NCBI GenBank assembly: GCA_949358305.1
Contig: OX442324.1
Coordinates: forward strand, 310,001 to 374,000
Reading direction: 5' to 3'
From: Strigamia acuminata
Lineage: Eukaryota > Arthropoda > Chilopoda > Geophilomorpha > Linotaeniidae
DNA: 64,000 nucleotides
The number at the start of each line of letters is the position of its first letter. Within the stretch, counting starts at the first letter, position 1. Positions 11,856 to 23,825 of the stretch are shown here, in pieces. The position numbers were made by a program, and so were the translations under genes. The notes under the pieces were generated by a model. It ran no database searches, was not told where the DNA came from, and was given only the letters and a program-made list of their open reading frames with translations.

Positions 11856-12369
11856 AACAATTAACCTTATTTTATACCTTTCACCCCCTCACCCACTTCA
11901 ATCGACCTGGTCACATGACTCATGTTTACCTGGTCACTACTTTTATCCATAATCCACACTTCTCATATTTCTTTCAACGAGTTAACACCTCTTAGATCGA
12001 ATTGAGTTTGTCAACGTTTAATTTGCGTCTTAACCCGCGCACCTCTAGTTTAACACTTAATAGCGCCTCTTTTTGCCCACCTTTTATCACTTCGCATGCC
12101 TGTGACATCCTACGCCCACCCGCTTATGAATATCACCGCGCATACTCATTCTTTTTAAACGTAAAGACCCACAACGTGAGATTGAGCCCGTCGAATATAA
12201 ATAATGTGTGTTACAGCGAGTTAGGTTTATTCACCGTCCGATATCCGCATTTGACGATGGAACAAACAGAGTAAATCTACGAACTTTGCCCACTGGTTTG
12301 CGCTAACATCACCTTGCGCGTAAATTCAGATCAAATCAATTAAACATCTAAGTTGATTCGTAACAAACA
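11856..12369 (+). repeat. Probable gypsy-B 5' LTR (left border unknown)
   Basis: About 510 bp of non-coding, pyrimidine-rich DNA ends AACA just before the primer-binding site. No second copy is found in the window, so the left edge and LTR status are inference. A TATA-like ATATAAATAA lies near 12197. Confidence 0.4.
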
Positions 12370-12390
12370 TGGCGAGCCTGACAGGACTCG
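12370..12390 (+). other. Gypsy-B primer-binding site (tRNA-Arg-like)
   Basis: TGGCGAGCCTGACAGGACTC and the next G are complementary to a tRNA 3' end with CCA, discriminator G, a seven-base acceptor strand, and then T-stem and T-loop sequence. That layout, with discriminator G and a GAGTCCTGTCA-like T arm, is closest to animal tRNA-Arg. A tRNA set from the host would settle it. Confidence 0.65.
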
Positions 12391-12469
12391 CTCTCACCTA
12401 TAAGGCTTAAACGCGCGAAAAGGGTAGTTTTTTGAGTTATTTGTTTAATCATTTCACATTTTCTTCACC

Positions 12470-14439
12470 ATGTCGAGACAGTTGGGAGGTGACGGAATTC
12501 GTCTTGTCACGCGCGATCCATTTGATTTCAGTGAGCTAGAAATGGAGCAGGAATGGCAACAGTCCGGACGGAGGATTAGTGCTCGTCGGGAGGAAGAAAG
12601 GGAATTTCGAGAGTGGCAGCAACACGACCAATTACGAAGAAGTCGTATCGAACAGCAGGAAACGCTTGTGAGTATTGCGGAACCAATGCCAGCCCCATCA
12701 AATCATATCACGACAATGGCTGTAGCAAACTCGCAAGCGCAGCCTCAAGTAAATTTTGCCACGTCGACACCCGCTGACTTTTTGGCGACGCCATCTTTTT
12801 TCGGCCCAACTCAGCCTAGAACATTAGTAGACCCCGTAACATTAAATGCGGAAGGTTTGCTGATGTCCGACTTGCACAACCAATACTATGCTCAAACACG
12901 AGGTTTAGTAAATGAGATTCGCGAAATATTCCAACAAGGCCCTCGCTCTCTACGAACAGGGACCGCACGGTCTCTGGACGGTGGATCCTCGCATGGCTCC
13001 ATAAGAGTTGCAGGCACCTCGGCACCATATGAATTAGGACTTCCCACAGCACGTTTGCACCAACATCGGGAAGTTGATCATCGAGGCCAGCAGACAAGAA
13101 CGTCCGCGCCGGCTGCGCAAATTGTTTACACAACAACAACGCCGCCAATGCCGGCAATGGCAACAATCTACACCCAGGCTCCATCACAGGAATCTGCTCA
13201 TTTGGATCATTCAACACGAGCAAATCGAGATTTAATGAGCTCGATGCTATACTCCAAGATGGGATATCCGCGGGACAGATCCGATACCAAGGCAAAGTTG
13301 TCACTGCCGTCAGTAAGAGCGCAAAACGCAAGTAAAGATAAAAATTGTTTCAAGCCTGGAAAACCACCTTTGTTTGATCCAGATAAAGCTGATCTTGATT
13401 ACATTAATCTTTTTCTTGCGCATTTGTACGCGCACATGTATTCTATGCAGGCCCCGGTGGACGAATATTTAAAAGTGTTTGTCATTCAAGCTACACGTGG
13501 AAGAGCGCAGCGATGGTGGTTATCACTAAAACCAAAACCAAAAACATGGGAGAACTTTGAGATTTTATTTCGACGAGCTTTCGCCATGAATTCGGCAGCG
13601 GCCAATGTGAAACTATCCAAGCGAAGCAGCGCAACGGAGAGCCTACGATGTCATTTTTAAGTGAGATTGTATATTACCTTGAAGTTGCAGGATACACAGA
13701 CCCGGAGCTCCAATGGGAGAAAGCTCAAAACATGATGCAAACCGAAGTCGTTCATCTCTTGCGCGCATGGAACGTAAACTCGCTGGACGAGGCGATCCAA
13801 AGAGGAAACGACATCGACAATCGTCTACAGCTGGACACCATTCGAGCCGACGAATACAAAGATCTGGGTATGGCTGATCAAAGAATGCCTTCTCTACGTG
13901 ATGCGCAACGCCCTACAGTGCTCAAGGCTGTGGAGAAGCCCAAAGGAGACGATGACGTCAAATCTCTCGTGTCCCAGGACGTCAAACGTTTTGCGAGGTA
14001 TAGAAAACAATTCTTAATCGAGTTAGCTGCAGTCCAGGCGAGACCAGAACAACCTCCACCTGCGCAGGAACCCGACTCGAGTAGTAGCAGTAGCGACACG
14101 GATGCTGAACCTGACATCAAAAAGAGCGCAGTCGCAGAGGCGGCCCAGAAGGCAACAATTAAAATAAATTTAGCCACTCTCACGCCTCCAGCAGACGTCC
14201 CAGAGGACCATGTGTGCTCCACCTCAATTGTCACATTTCCACCAGCGCCAAAACCGCCAATAACCGTCAAATGTCCTGAAAAAGGCACTGCCTGGAGGAA
14301 AACACGGAAAGATTGGTGGTATTTGGTCGATACTGCAACTTGGCATCCGTTGTGCCCTATATGCTACCAGCCATTTAAGAGACCGGAAAACTCCGAAGGC
14401 CTGAAGTTCGGGAAGCCGGTGGGACCAGGCCGCAAATGA
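12470..14439 (+). pseudogene. Gypsy-B gag, frameshifted
   Basis: The ATG at 12470 opens a Gag frame with an Arg/Glu-rich N-terminus, a low-complexity middle, and a retrotransposon-Gag core beginning near 13360 (the Trp-Trp at 13517 is typical). At about 13610 the homology passes into the -1 frame and continues as 13648-14439. The first frame ends at 13660. A single-base indel in the gag core, rather than programmed shifting, is most likely, because no slippery heptamer is seen and the break is inside the conserved domain. The second half is acidic and Ser-rich, then ends with a Cys-x2-Cys motif (Cys-Pro-Ile-Cys) near 14352. Its TGA overlaps the pol ATG as ATGA. Confidence 0.75.
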
Positions 14440-17400
14440 GTCGACCGGCCTTTCGCGCAAAACGTCTGAAATCCAAACGACGCGCTTCACCATTGATTAA
14501 CCTTGCAGAGGACATTTCTAAACAGGTTAATCCAACAACAACTCCTACTGTTATTACTCTTCCAGAGCATGAACCTGTAAGTAGTGTTATTTCGTCATCA
14601 TCTTCCATTATCACATCAGCGACAAAGGCGACGGATCTGCAGACTGCCGTTTCTGACGCTGTAAAGGACAAATTGCCGAAATTGACAGATTTGCAACCTG
14701 CAATTTCGAAGAAAAACTCGAAAGTGACAATAGTGAGTAAAATTACTAAAACTTTACCAATAATTAAGTCTACTTCCAGTGCAACGACGATTGAGGCTCC
14801 AAAGGAAGTGATCTCTCCTATGAAGGTATCTTTTGTAATGTTGACACCAGAAGAACTTAAAGACACTCAAGAACCCATCATTGAGATAACGCGCGGGGAT
14901 CGTTTGTGCAAGGAAGCACCTTGCGTAAAGATTTCCTGGGCTAACGTAGCTTGTACTGCGCTTCTAGACTCAGGCGCACAAACTTGTGTAATGAGTGAGG
15001 ACGTGTGTCAACAACTACACGAAAAAATGGGTTTGGACTCTGTAAATCTCCATGAGCAAGTACAAGTCGCATCAGGCGATATCGTAACTTCCACCAAGTC
15101 AATGCAGCTAGCTCTACGCGCTCCGATGGGTATAATAAAATTCATTTGCATGGTTCTACCCGACGCCAAGATAGATATGCTCCTTGGACGCGACTTCTGC
15201 ACGGCAGCTGGAATAGACATCGACCATGCACGAAAACAGTGGAGCATGGTGGGCTCAGGTGAGATTCGCAAGTTCATGACATATGAGGAAGCAAAAAAGT
15301 CAGAATCAATTCTGGTTTTGCCATTCGCGCCAGAGGAAACGCAAAATTCATCCAATCCACCAGTGGCCATTAGTGAAATTGTTCCGACGAAAATACTAAA
15401 GAAACCGGATCCGGTGAGTGAAATTAATTGCCTCCTCCTAGCGCATAGACTTTTCAAAGAAGAAATATTCGAATATCCATATGACGATGCGCAGTATCGA
15501 GTTAAACAGATTCGACATCGTGCGCAATGCAAATGGTCGAATATTTGGTCACCAAAGAGGAAAGAAGCTTTCAAAGTTTCCTCCAAATTAAAAAAGACAA
15601 TTTCACGTAAATTAACTTTGAGTCAGTTTCGACGAATACGACGTTTACGACGAAAAATTAACGTTATTCGTCCCATTGCCAAACAACTCGTTGCGCAACG
15701 TGCTAAGGACATCAATGCCCAAAAGGAGTCGAAAATCAACATTATTTCGACCGCGCAACCCAACGATGGTGAGAATAACTCTAAAATGAACATTAATGAC
15801 ATTAATTTTCTTCAGTACCAACCCAGTGGAGATCCGACCGATTTGGATTGGATATACCACCAGTTGTGGAACAAGTTAACAGTGTCGCAGATAAAATTGT
15901 TAATTAAGACATTGCAGCCCATTTCGCAAATATTTCGTGAAGAAATTGGTTTATGTAACAACACCGAGTACGGGGTAAACCTGAAACCGGATTTCCGACC
16001 AATTCATGTTCCAGTGCGCCCGGTAAACCCAGCGAAAAAGGCTATAATTGACAAATATATCGACAAGAAATTACAGCAAGGTATTATTCGGCGATCCCAA
16101 AGTGATTGCGCCGTTGCTTCTGTCGTCGTACCAAAGAAAACAGGCGAATGGAGAACTGCTATGGATTTTCGCCCCATTAATGCGCAAACAATTCCGGACG
16201 TTTATCCTCTTCCGGACGTTGACAACATCTTCGCATATTTGAGAGGTGCGCATTGGTTTTCAATAATCGACGGACGCGAAGCTTTCCATCAGAGCGGCGT
16301 GCGCAAAGGTGACGAACGGTATTTAGCTTTCATAACACATCGAGGATTATTCGAATATGTGCGCATGCCTTTCGGACCTATCAACGGACCCGCTACACTC
16401 CAACGAGCGATAAATAAGACTCTTGCAAAATATCTTTACAAATTTGTATTTGTGTATATTGATGACGTGATTATTTTTAGCCGAACTTTCGAGGAACACG
16501 TGCAACATCTGCGCCTTGTTTTGGGGGAATTGTTCAACGCTGGTTTCACCATGAACGCCAACAAGACCGAGCTTTGTCAAAAAAGACTCGAAGTTTTGGG
16601 TCACATCGTGGAATCCGGCCAGATTACACCAAATCCGAAGAAAGTGGTTGCTATTCAAAATTATCCCGCGCCAACCAACTTGCGCGAATTACAACGATTC
16701 AAAGGCATGGTAGGTTATTACCAATCATTCATTGCAAATTTTTCCAAAATTAGCGAAGTTTTCTGACCATTGCTCAAAAAGGACGCGATTTGGAATTGGA
16801 CGGATGCGCAACAATTGGCGTTCGAGTATCTGAAGGACCAAATTGCTATCCCTACTCTAAAAAGACGTTTTCCCAGTTGGAAAAAACCATTTATACTGCA
16901 AACCGATGCTAGTTATTCTGGATTAGGTGCTGCTTTAATGCAACTTAACGACGAAGGTGTAAGAATTCCAATTGCATTCGCCTCTCGCGCATTAAACAGC
17001 GCTGAAAAGAACTATAAAGTAACTGAGATCGAGTGTTTGGCTGCGGTTTGGGCCGTCAAACGGTTTCGCGCTTATTTAGAAATGATGCCATTATATTTAG
17101 AAAGTGATCATAGCTCCCTTAAGTGGCTTTTTCAGCAAAGAGAACCAACCGGACGATTAGCCCGCTGGGTTATATCGTTAAGTCACTATAAATTTACGTT
17201 TTTGCACTGCTCAGGATGCAAAAATAAAGTAGCAGACGCCCTGAGTCGAGCTCCTGTCGATCCACCAGAGGTCGACGACGAAGACGACAGTCCTGAGGTC
17301 GACGAGGCGTGCTATTTAGCCTATTTTGATGATTGCAACGAGTGGCCAGCACTTAACATCATAAAGGAATTGCCAAAAAACATTAATTTGCAGTTTCGAA

Positions 17401-19418
17401 AATTGTTTAAATCTAAATTTAAGAAAGTGCCTCTCATTGCAGCATCTTCACCAACAAAAAAGAAAAATAAGAGAAAATCTCTTATTCCTCGACCGACTGG
17501 TAAAGGTAAAGTGACTGGAAATGCGCCAACTTCAGGTGCGCAAACTCCACCTCCAACTAGTGTAGCTACTACTCCAACGACGATACCTCCGCCTACTATA
17601 CCTCCAGTTGCGCCGACACCAATTGTGCAACCGACTGCAACACCAAATGCGCCAGTTCCAGTTGTGCAACCAACTTCACAAGTAAAGACTCCTAATTTAT
17701 CACCAGTTCGTGTTTCAGTGCCTTTACGGACTCGTAGACAGCGCTCTTTAATTCCAATATTGATAAAGAAACGAGGAAGACCACGTAAGATTAATATTGT
17801 GCCAATTCTGTCTCCTCGCGCCAAACGCGCAATAGCCACACGAACTCGAGCTAGATTAAAGGATCCATCTTTAATTCCTAAAACACCACCATGGCTACCA
17901 CTCAGGTATGCAGGAACTATTAAAAAATGGACATTTTCAAAGTTATTGAAATCACAACAAGTAGGAAGGTTGAAGGCAGTGCGACGTAAATCCACTATTC
18001 CTTCCCATGTGGTGAAACCCAAACCTAAATCAGTTTTAATTCCGCCACGCTTACCCATTCCTACACCTCCTACGACTCCGATATCCACTCCTATTCCTAT
18101 TCCTTTTCCTCCTCCAGCAATTATTCCAACTAAAATTCCTGCGTCGATAAATCCGTCTAGTTTTAGAAAAAGGACTGCTTCGGCGCCATCACAATTGCCG
18201 ACACCTGGAACTTTAGTGGATAAGATACGGCGCAATTTCCGTCGAATAACTGGAGTCCCTGCACCAATAATTCAACCCGATAGCCATCGAAGGCCTACTC
18301 CAAAACCTTCTCCTGAAATTCCAAATTTACCAACTCCTTCCCCAACACCTTCAATTCCTATCACTGATTTTCCTGCTATTCCTCCACATCAACCTTCTGA
18401 ACCAGTGATGTTTGATGCTGGTGCCGGACCATCAGGACAGCAAAGGCCGGGAGGTTATACTTCGGACCCGGATTCTGATTCTACATCATCAGAAGACAGT
18501 TTTGGACCCATTCGTGACATGTCACCACCAACGAGGAATTATTATGCGCCACCAACATCAGCGCCACGAACTCCATCAAGATTGCGTCCACGACGGGAAA
18601 GGACAGTAATTGAGGACACGAGGACTGAAGCAGAGAAGCAAGCAGAACTGGAGCACGATCCACCAATTGAACATCCTCCGTTCGAACTGTTGCCTACTGC
18701 TGCTGAAATCATCGCTGCGCAAAGACAGGACCCCTGGTTGCGTGAGTTGATATTTTATTTAACCGCCCAAATGCTACCAGCTGACCCTGACGAGGCTGCT
18801 AAAATTGTCGCTGATGCGCAAGATTTTGGCTTAAATAAAGAGATGTTATGTCGCTTCCCTCCCGTCCATATTAACGAAATTAGAAAGAGGCGCCAAATAT
18901 ATCTCCCATTTGAACTTAGAGAAAGATATTTCCGCGCAATGCATTAATTTCCCGTGGTTGGACATATGGGACAAGAAAGAACACTCCATCGCATTAAATC
19001 GCGCGTATTTTGGCCAAAAATGCGCGAAGATATTCGAACATGGATACAGGTTTGCGAAGCGTGTCAAAGAGCTAAACCCCTTAATAGACTCCCATATGGA
19101 AAAATGATAATGTCCAGGTCGCGCCATCTTTTCTCTGCCATCTACATCGACTACTACGGCAAAAAACCCCGTTCCACAGAAAGGCATTGTTATGCCTTTG
19201 TAATGGTTGACTCTGCTAGTCGATGGTTAGATGTGCGCTTAACTGAAAATTCGAATATAGCGACTACGGTCGAACAGATTCAAAAATTTTGCAAAAGGTG
19301 GGGTTTTCCCAAGATAATTATCAGCGATAACGCTCCAGCTTTTCGCTCCCCGGAATTTCGCAGTCAAATTCCAATCCACCAGTGGCCATTAGTGAAATCG
19401 TTCCGACGAAAATACTAA
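14436..19418 (+). pseudogene. Gypsy-B pol, first copy (with in-frame TGA and TAA)
   Basis: The ATG at 14436 overlaps the gag stop. Domains: Ser/Lys-rich leader; protease Asp-Ser-Gly-Ala near 14968; RT with Tyr-Ile-Asp-Asp near 16455; TGA at 16764-16766; RNase H (Thr-Asp-Ala-Ser near 16905); then about 460 residues of proline/Thr/Ser-rich linker with an AT-hook (KKRGRPRK near 17770); TAA at 18945-18947; integrase zinc finger and first core Asp near 19150 and second near 19327. At 19370 integrase jumps back into RT-proximal sequence because of the tandem duplication and soon ends. All parts except the stops stay in one frame. This copy lacks the integrase Glu and C-terminus. Confidence 0.85.
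15352..19370 (+). repeat. 4,019-bp tandem duplication, unit 1
   Basis: The unit runs from between protease and RT to the middle of integrase. It repeats directly at 19371 with about a dozen substitutions noticed (for example at 16117, 16219 and 18836). The end and start share only TC at the joint. Unit 1 is complete. Confidence 0.97.
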
Positions 19419-22400
19419 AGAAACCGGATCCGGTGAGTGAAATTAATTGCCTCCTCCTAGCGCATAGACTTTTCAAAGAAGAAATATTCGAATATCCATA
19501 TGACGATGCGCAGTATCGAGTTAAACAGATTCGACATCGTGCGCAATGCAAATGGTCGAATATTTGGTCACCAAAGAGGAAAGAAGCTTTCAAAGTTTCC
19601 TCCAAATTAAAAAAGACAATTTCACGTAAATTAACTTTGAGTCAGTTTCGACGAATACGACGTTTACGACGAAAAATTAACGTTATTCGTCCCATTGCCA
19701 AACAACTCGTTGCGCAACGTGCTAAGGACATCAATGCCCAAAAGGAGTCGAAAATCAACATTATTTCGACCGCGCAACCCAACGATGGTGAGAATAACTC
19801 TAAAATGAACATTAATGACATGAATTTTCTTCAGTACCAACCCAGTGGAGATCCGACCGATTTGGATTGGATATACCACCAGTTGTGGAACAAGTTAACA
19901 GTGTCGCAGATAAAATTGTTAATTAAGACATTGCAGCCCATTTCGCAAATATTTCGTGAAGAAATTGGTTTATGTAACAACACCGAGTACGGGGTAAACC
20001 TGAAACCGGATTTCCGACCAATTCATGTTCCAGTGCGCCCGGTAAACCCAGCGAAAAAGGCTATAATTGACAAATATATCGACAAGAAATTACAGCAAGG
20101 TATTATTCGGCGATCCCAAAGTGATTGCGCCGTTGCTCCTGTCGTCGTACCAAAGAAAACAGGCGAATGGAGAACTGCTATGGATTTTCGCCCCATTAAT
20201 GCGCAAACAATTCCGGACGTTTATCCTCTTCCGGACATTGACAACATCTTCGCATATTTGAGAGGTGCGCATTGGTTTTCAATAATCGACGGACGCGAAG
20301 CTTTCCATCAGAGCGGCGTGCGCAAAGGTGACGAACGGTATTTAGCTTTCATAACACATCGAGGATTATTCGAATATGTGCGCATGCCTTTCGGACCTAT
20401 CAACGGACCCGCTACACTCCAACGAGCGATGAATAAGACTCTTGCAAAATATCTTTACAAATTTGTATTTGTGTATATTGATGACGTGATTATTTTTAGT
20501 CGAACTTTCGAGGAACACGTGCAACATCTGCGCCTCGTTTTGGGGGAATTGTTCAACGCTGGTTTCACCATGAACGCCAACAAGACCGAGCTTTGTCAAA
20601 AAAGACTCGAAGTTTTGGGTCACATCGTGGAATCCGGCCAGATTACACCAAATCCGAAGAAAGTGGTTGCTATTCAAAATTATCCCGCGCCAACCAACTT
20701 GCGCGAATTACAACGATTCAAAGGCATGGTAGGTTATTACCAATCATTCATTGCAAATTTTTCTAAAATTAGCGAAGTTTTCTGACCATTGCTCAAAAAG
20801 GACGCGATTTGGAATTGGACGGATGCGCAACAATTGGCGTTCGAGTATCTGAAGGACCAAATTGCTATCCCTACTCTAAAAAGACGTTTTCCCAGTTGGA
20901 AAAAACCATTTATACTGCAAACCGATGCTAGTTATTCTGGATTAGGTGCTGCTTTAATGCAACTTAACGACGAAGGTGTAAGAATTCCAATTGCATTCGC
21001 CTCTCGCGCATTAAACAGCGCTGAAAAGAACTATAAAGTAACTGAGATCGAGTGTTTGGCTGCGGTTTGGGCCGTCAAACGGTTTCGTGCTTATTTAGAA
21101 ATGATGCCATTATATTTAGAAAGTGATCATAGCTCCCTTAAGTGGCTTTTTCAGCAAAGAGAACCAACCGGACGATTAGCCCGCTGGGTTATATCGTTAA
21201 GTCACTATAAATTTACGTTTTTGCACTGCTCAGGATGCAAAAATAAAGTAGCAGACGCCCTGAGTCGAGCTCCTGTCGATCCACCAGAGGTCGACGACGA
21301 AGACGACAGTCCTGAGGTCGACGAGGCGTGCTATTTAGCCTATTTTGATGATTGCAACGAGTGGCCAGCACTTAACATCATAAAGGAATTGCCAAAAAAC
21401 ATTAATTTGCAGTTTCGAAAATTGTTTAAATCTAAATTTAAGAAAGTGCCTCTCATTGCAGCATCTTCACCAACAAAAAAGAAAAATAAGAGAAAATCTC
21501 TTATTCCTCGACCGACTGGTAAAGGTAAAGTGACTGGAAATGCGCCAACTTCAGGTGCGCAAACTCCACCTCCAACTAGTGTAGCTACTACTCCAACGAC
21601 GATACCTCCGCCTACTATACCTCCAGTTGCGCCGACACCAATTGTGCAACCGACTGCAACACTAAATGCGCCAGTTCCAGTTGTGCAACCAACTTCACAA
21701 GTAAAGACTCCTAATTTATCACCAGTTCGTGTTTCAGTGCCTTTACGGACTCGTAGACAGCGCTCTTTAATTCCAATATTGATAAAGAAACGAGGAAGAC
21801 CACGTAAGATTAATATTGTGCCAATTCTGTCTCCTCGCGCCAAACGCGCAATAGCCACACGAACTCGAGCTAGATTAAAGGATCCATCTTTAATTCCTAA
21901 AACACCACCATGGCTACCACTCAGGTATGCAGGAACTATTAAAAAATGGACATTTTCAAAGTTATTGAAATCACAACAAGTAGGAAGGTTGAAGGCAGTG
22001 CGACGTAAATCCACTATTCCTTCCCATGTGGTGAAACCCAAACCTAAATCAGTTTTAATTCCGCCACGCTTACCCATTCCTACACCTCCTACGACTCCGA
22101 TATCCACTCCTATTCCTATTCCTTTTCCTCCTCCAGCAATTATTCCAACTAAAATTCCTGCGTCGATAAATCCGTCTAGTTTTAGAAAAAGGACTGCTTC
22201 GGCGCCATCACAATTGCCGACACCTGGAACTTTAGTGGATAAGATACGGCGCAATTTCCGTCGAATAACTGGAGTCCCTGCACCAATAATTCAACCCGAT
22301 AGCCATCGAAGGCCTACTCCAAAACCTTCTCCTGAAATTCCAAATTTACCAACTCCTTCCCCAACACCTTCAATTCCTATCACTGATTTTCCTGCTATTC

Positions 22401-23349
22401 CTCCACATCAACCTTCTGAACCAGTGATGTTTGATGCTGGTGCCGGACCATCAGGACAGCAAAGGCCGGGAGGTTATACTTCGGACCCGGATTCTGATTC
22501 TACATCATCAGAAGACAGTTTTGGACCCATTCGTGACATGTCACCACCAACGAGGAATTATTATGCGCCACCAACATCAGCGCCACGAACTCCATCGAGA
22601 TTGCGTCCACGACGGGAAAGGACAGTAATTGAGGACACGAGGACTGAAGCAGAGAAGCAAGCAGAACTGGAGCACGATCCACCAATTGAACATCCTCCGT
22701 TCGAACTGTTGCCTACTGCTGCTGAAATCATCGCTGCGCAAAGACAGGACCCCTGGTTGCGTGAGTTGATATTTTATTTAACCGCCCAAATGCTACCAGC
22801 TGACCCTGACGAGGCTGCTAAAATTGTCGCTGATGCGCAAGATTTTGGCTTGTATAAAGAGATGTTATGTCGCTTCCCTCCCGTCCATATTAACGAAATT
22901 AGAAAGAGGCGCCAAATATATCTCCCATTTGAACTTAGAGAAAGATATTTCCGCGCAATGCATTAATTTCCCGTGGTTGGACATATGGGACAAGAAAGAA
23001 CACTCCATCGCATTAAATCGCGCGTATTTTGGCCAAAAATGCGCGAAGATATTCGAACATGGATACAGGTTTGCGAAGCGTGTCAAAGAGCTAAACCCCT
23101 TAATAGACTCCCATATGGAAAAATGATAATGTCCAGGTCGCGCCATCTTTTCTCTGCCATCTACATCGACTACTACGGCAAAAAACCCCGTTCCACAGAA
23201 AGGCATTGTTATGCCTTTGTAATGGTTGACTCTGCTAGTCGATGGTTAGATGTGCGCTTAACTGAAAATTCGAATATAGCGACTACGGTCGAACAGATTC
23301 AAAAATTTTGCAAAAGGTGGGGTTTTCCCAAGATAATTATCAGCGATAA
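19371..23349 (+). repeat. 4,019-bp tandem duplication, unit 2 (split by copia-2)
   Basis: Second unit with an exact spacing of 4,019 bp. Its last 40 bases are displaced to 29979-30018 by copia-2. Beyond 30018 the sequence continues into genuine integrase, so unit 2 keeps the original right-hand context and unit 1 the original left-hand context. Confidence 0.97.
19382..23349 (+). pseudogene. Gypsy-B pol, second copy (RT, RNase H, linker, integrase start)
   Basis: This repeats RT (Tyr-Ile-Asp-Asp near 20474), the TGA at 20783-20785, RNase H, the proline-rich AT-hook linker, the TAA at 22964-22966, and the integrase zinc finger and core up to Ser-Asp-Asn. Both stops are shared with the first copy, so they existed before the duplication. 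It has no protease of its own. Copia-2 interrupts it at 23350 and the reading frame resumes at 29974. Confidence 0.85.
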
Positions 23350-23657
23350 TGTAGAATGTCCGGAAATAAAGAGGCAAAATGTAGAAAATCCATGCTGAGT
23401 TTATTCAACGTGCTCATGGTGGGAAAACAGGAAAACGTAAGTAATAACAAAACCAATGATAAAATGAGATACATAATCGGGCAGAACTAAAACCCGATAA
23501 ACGAAATCTATACAAAACAAAAGCACAAGTACGGGATCTCATTTGATCCATTCATAAAACGATGTTTACAAAGTAATAGACAGATAAATATCAAACATTA
23601 ATGTAAACATCGAGAATAAACAACTATTAAACATCTCGGGGAACAAAAAGGCCAACA
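23350..23657 (-). repeat. Copia-2 3' LTR
   Basis: 308-bp repeat identical by eye to 29666-29973. The G-run purine tract (23658-23671, minus strand) lies next to it, marking this as the 3' LTR. Confidence 0.95.
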
Positions 23658-23825
23658 ATAGCCCCCCATTCTCCGAGATAATAAACAAACCTCAGTCAAA
23701 AAGAAAAACCCCAAAAACAATATCGATAGTCAATTGGTTGCAGTACAGAACAAGCAGTGATAAAAATCAAAATCAACCAATTGACAAATGCACAAATGCG
23801 GGAACCCGAAAAACTATAATCGAAA

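Noticed and set aside
13610-13660. Programmed -1 frameshift inside gypsy-B gag
   Set aside because: The break is within the conserved Gag core, with no slippery heptamer; a simple indel is more likely.
17321-18235. Glycine/valine-rich minus-strand frame (also at 21340-22254)
   Set aside because: It is the antisense shadow of the proline/threonine-rich Pol linker; no promoter or homology.
19321-19418. Separate gene at 18954-19418 with its own end
   Set aside because: It is integrase running across the tandem-duplication joint; the last codons are out-of-frame RT-proximal sequence.
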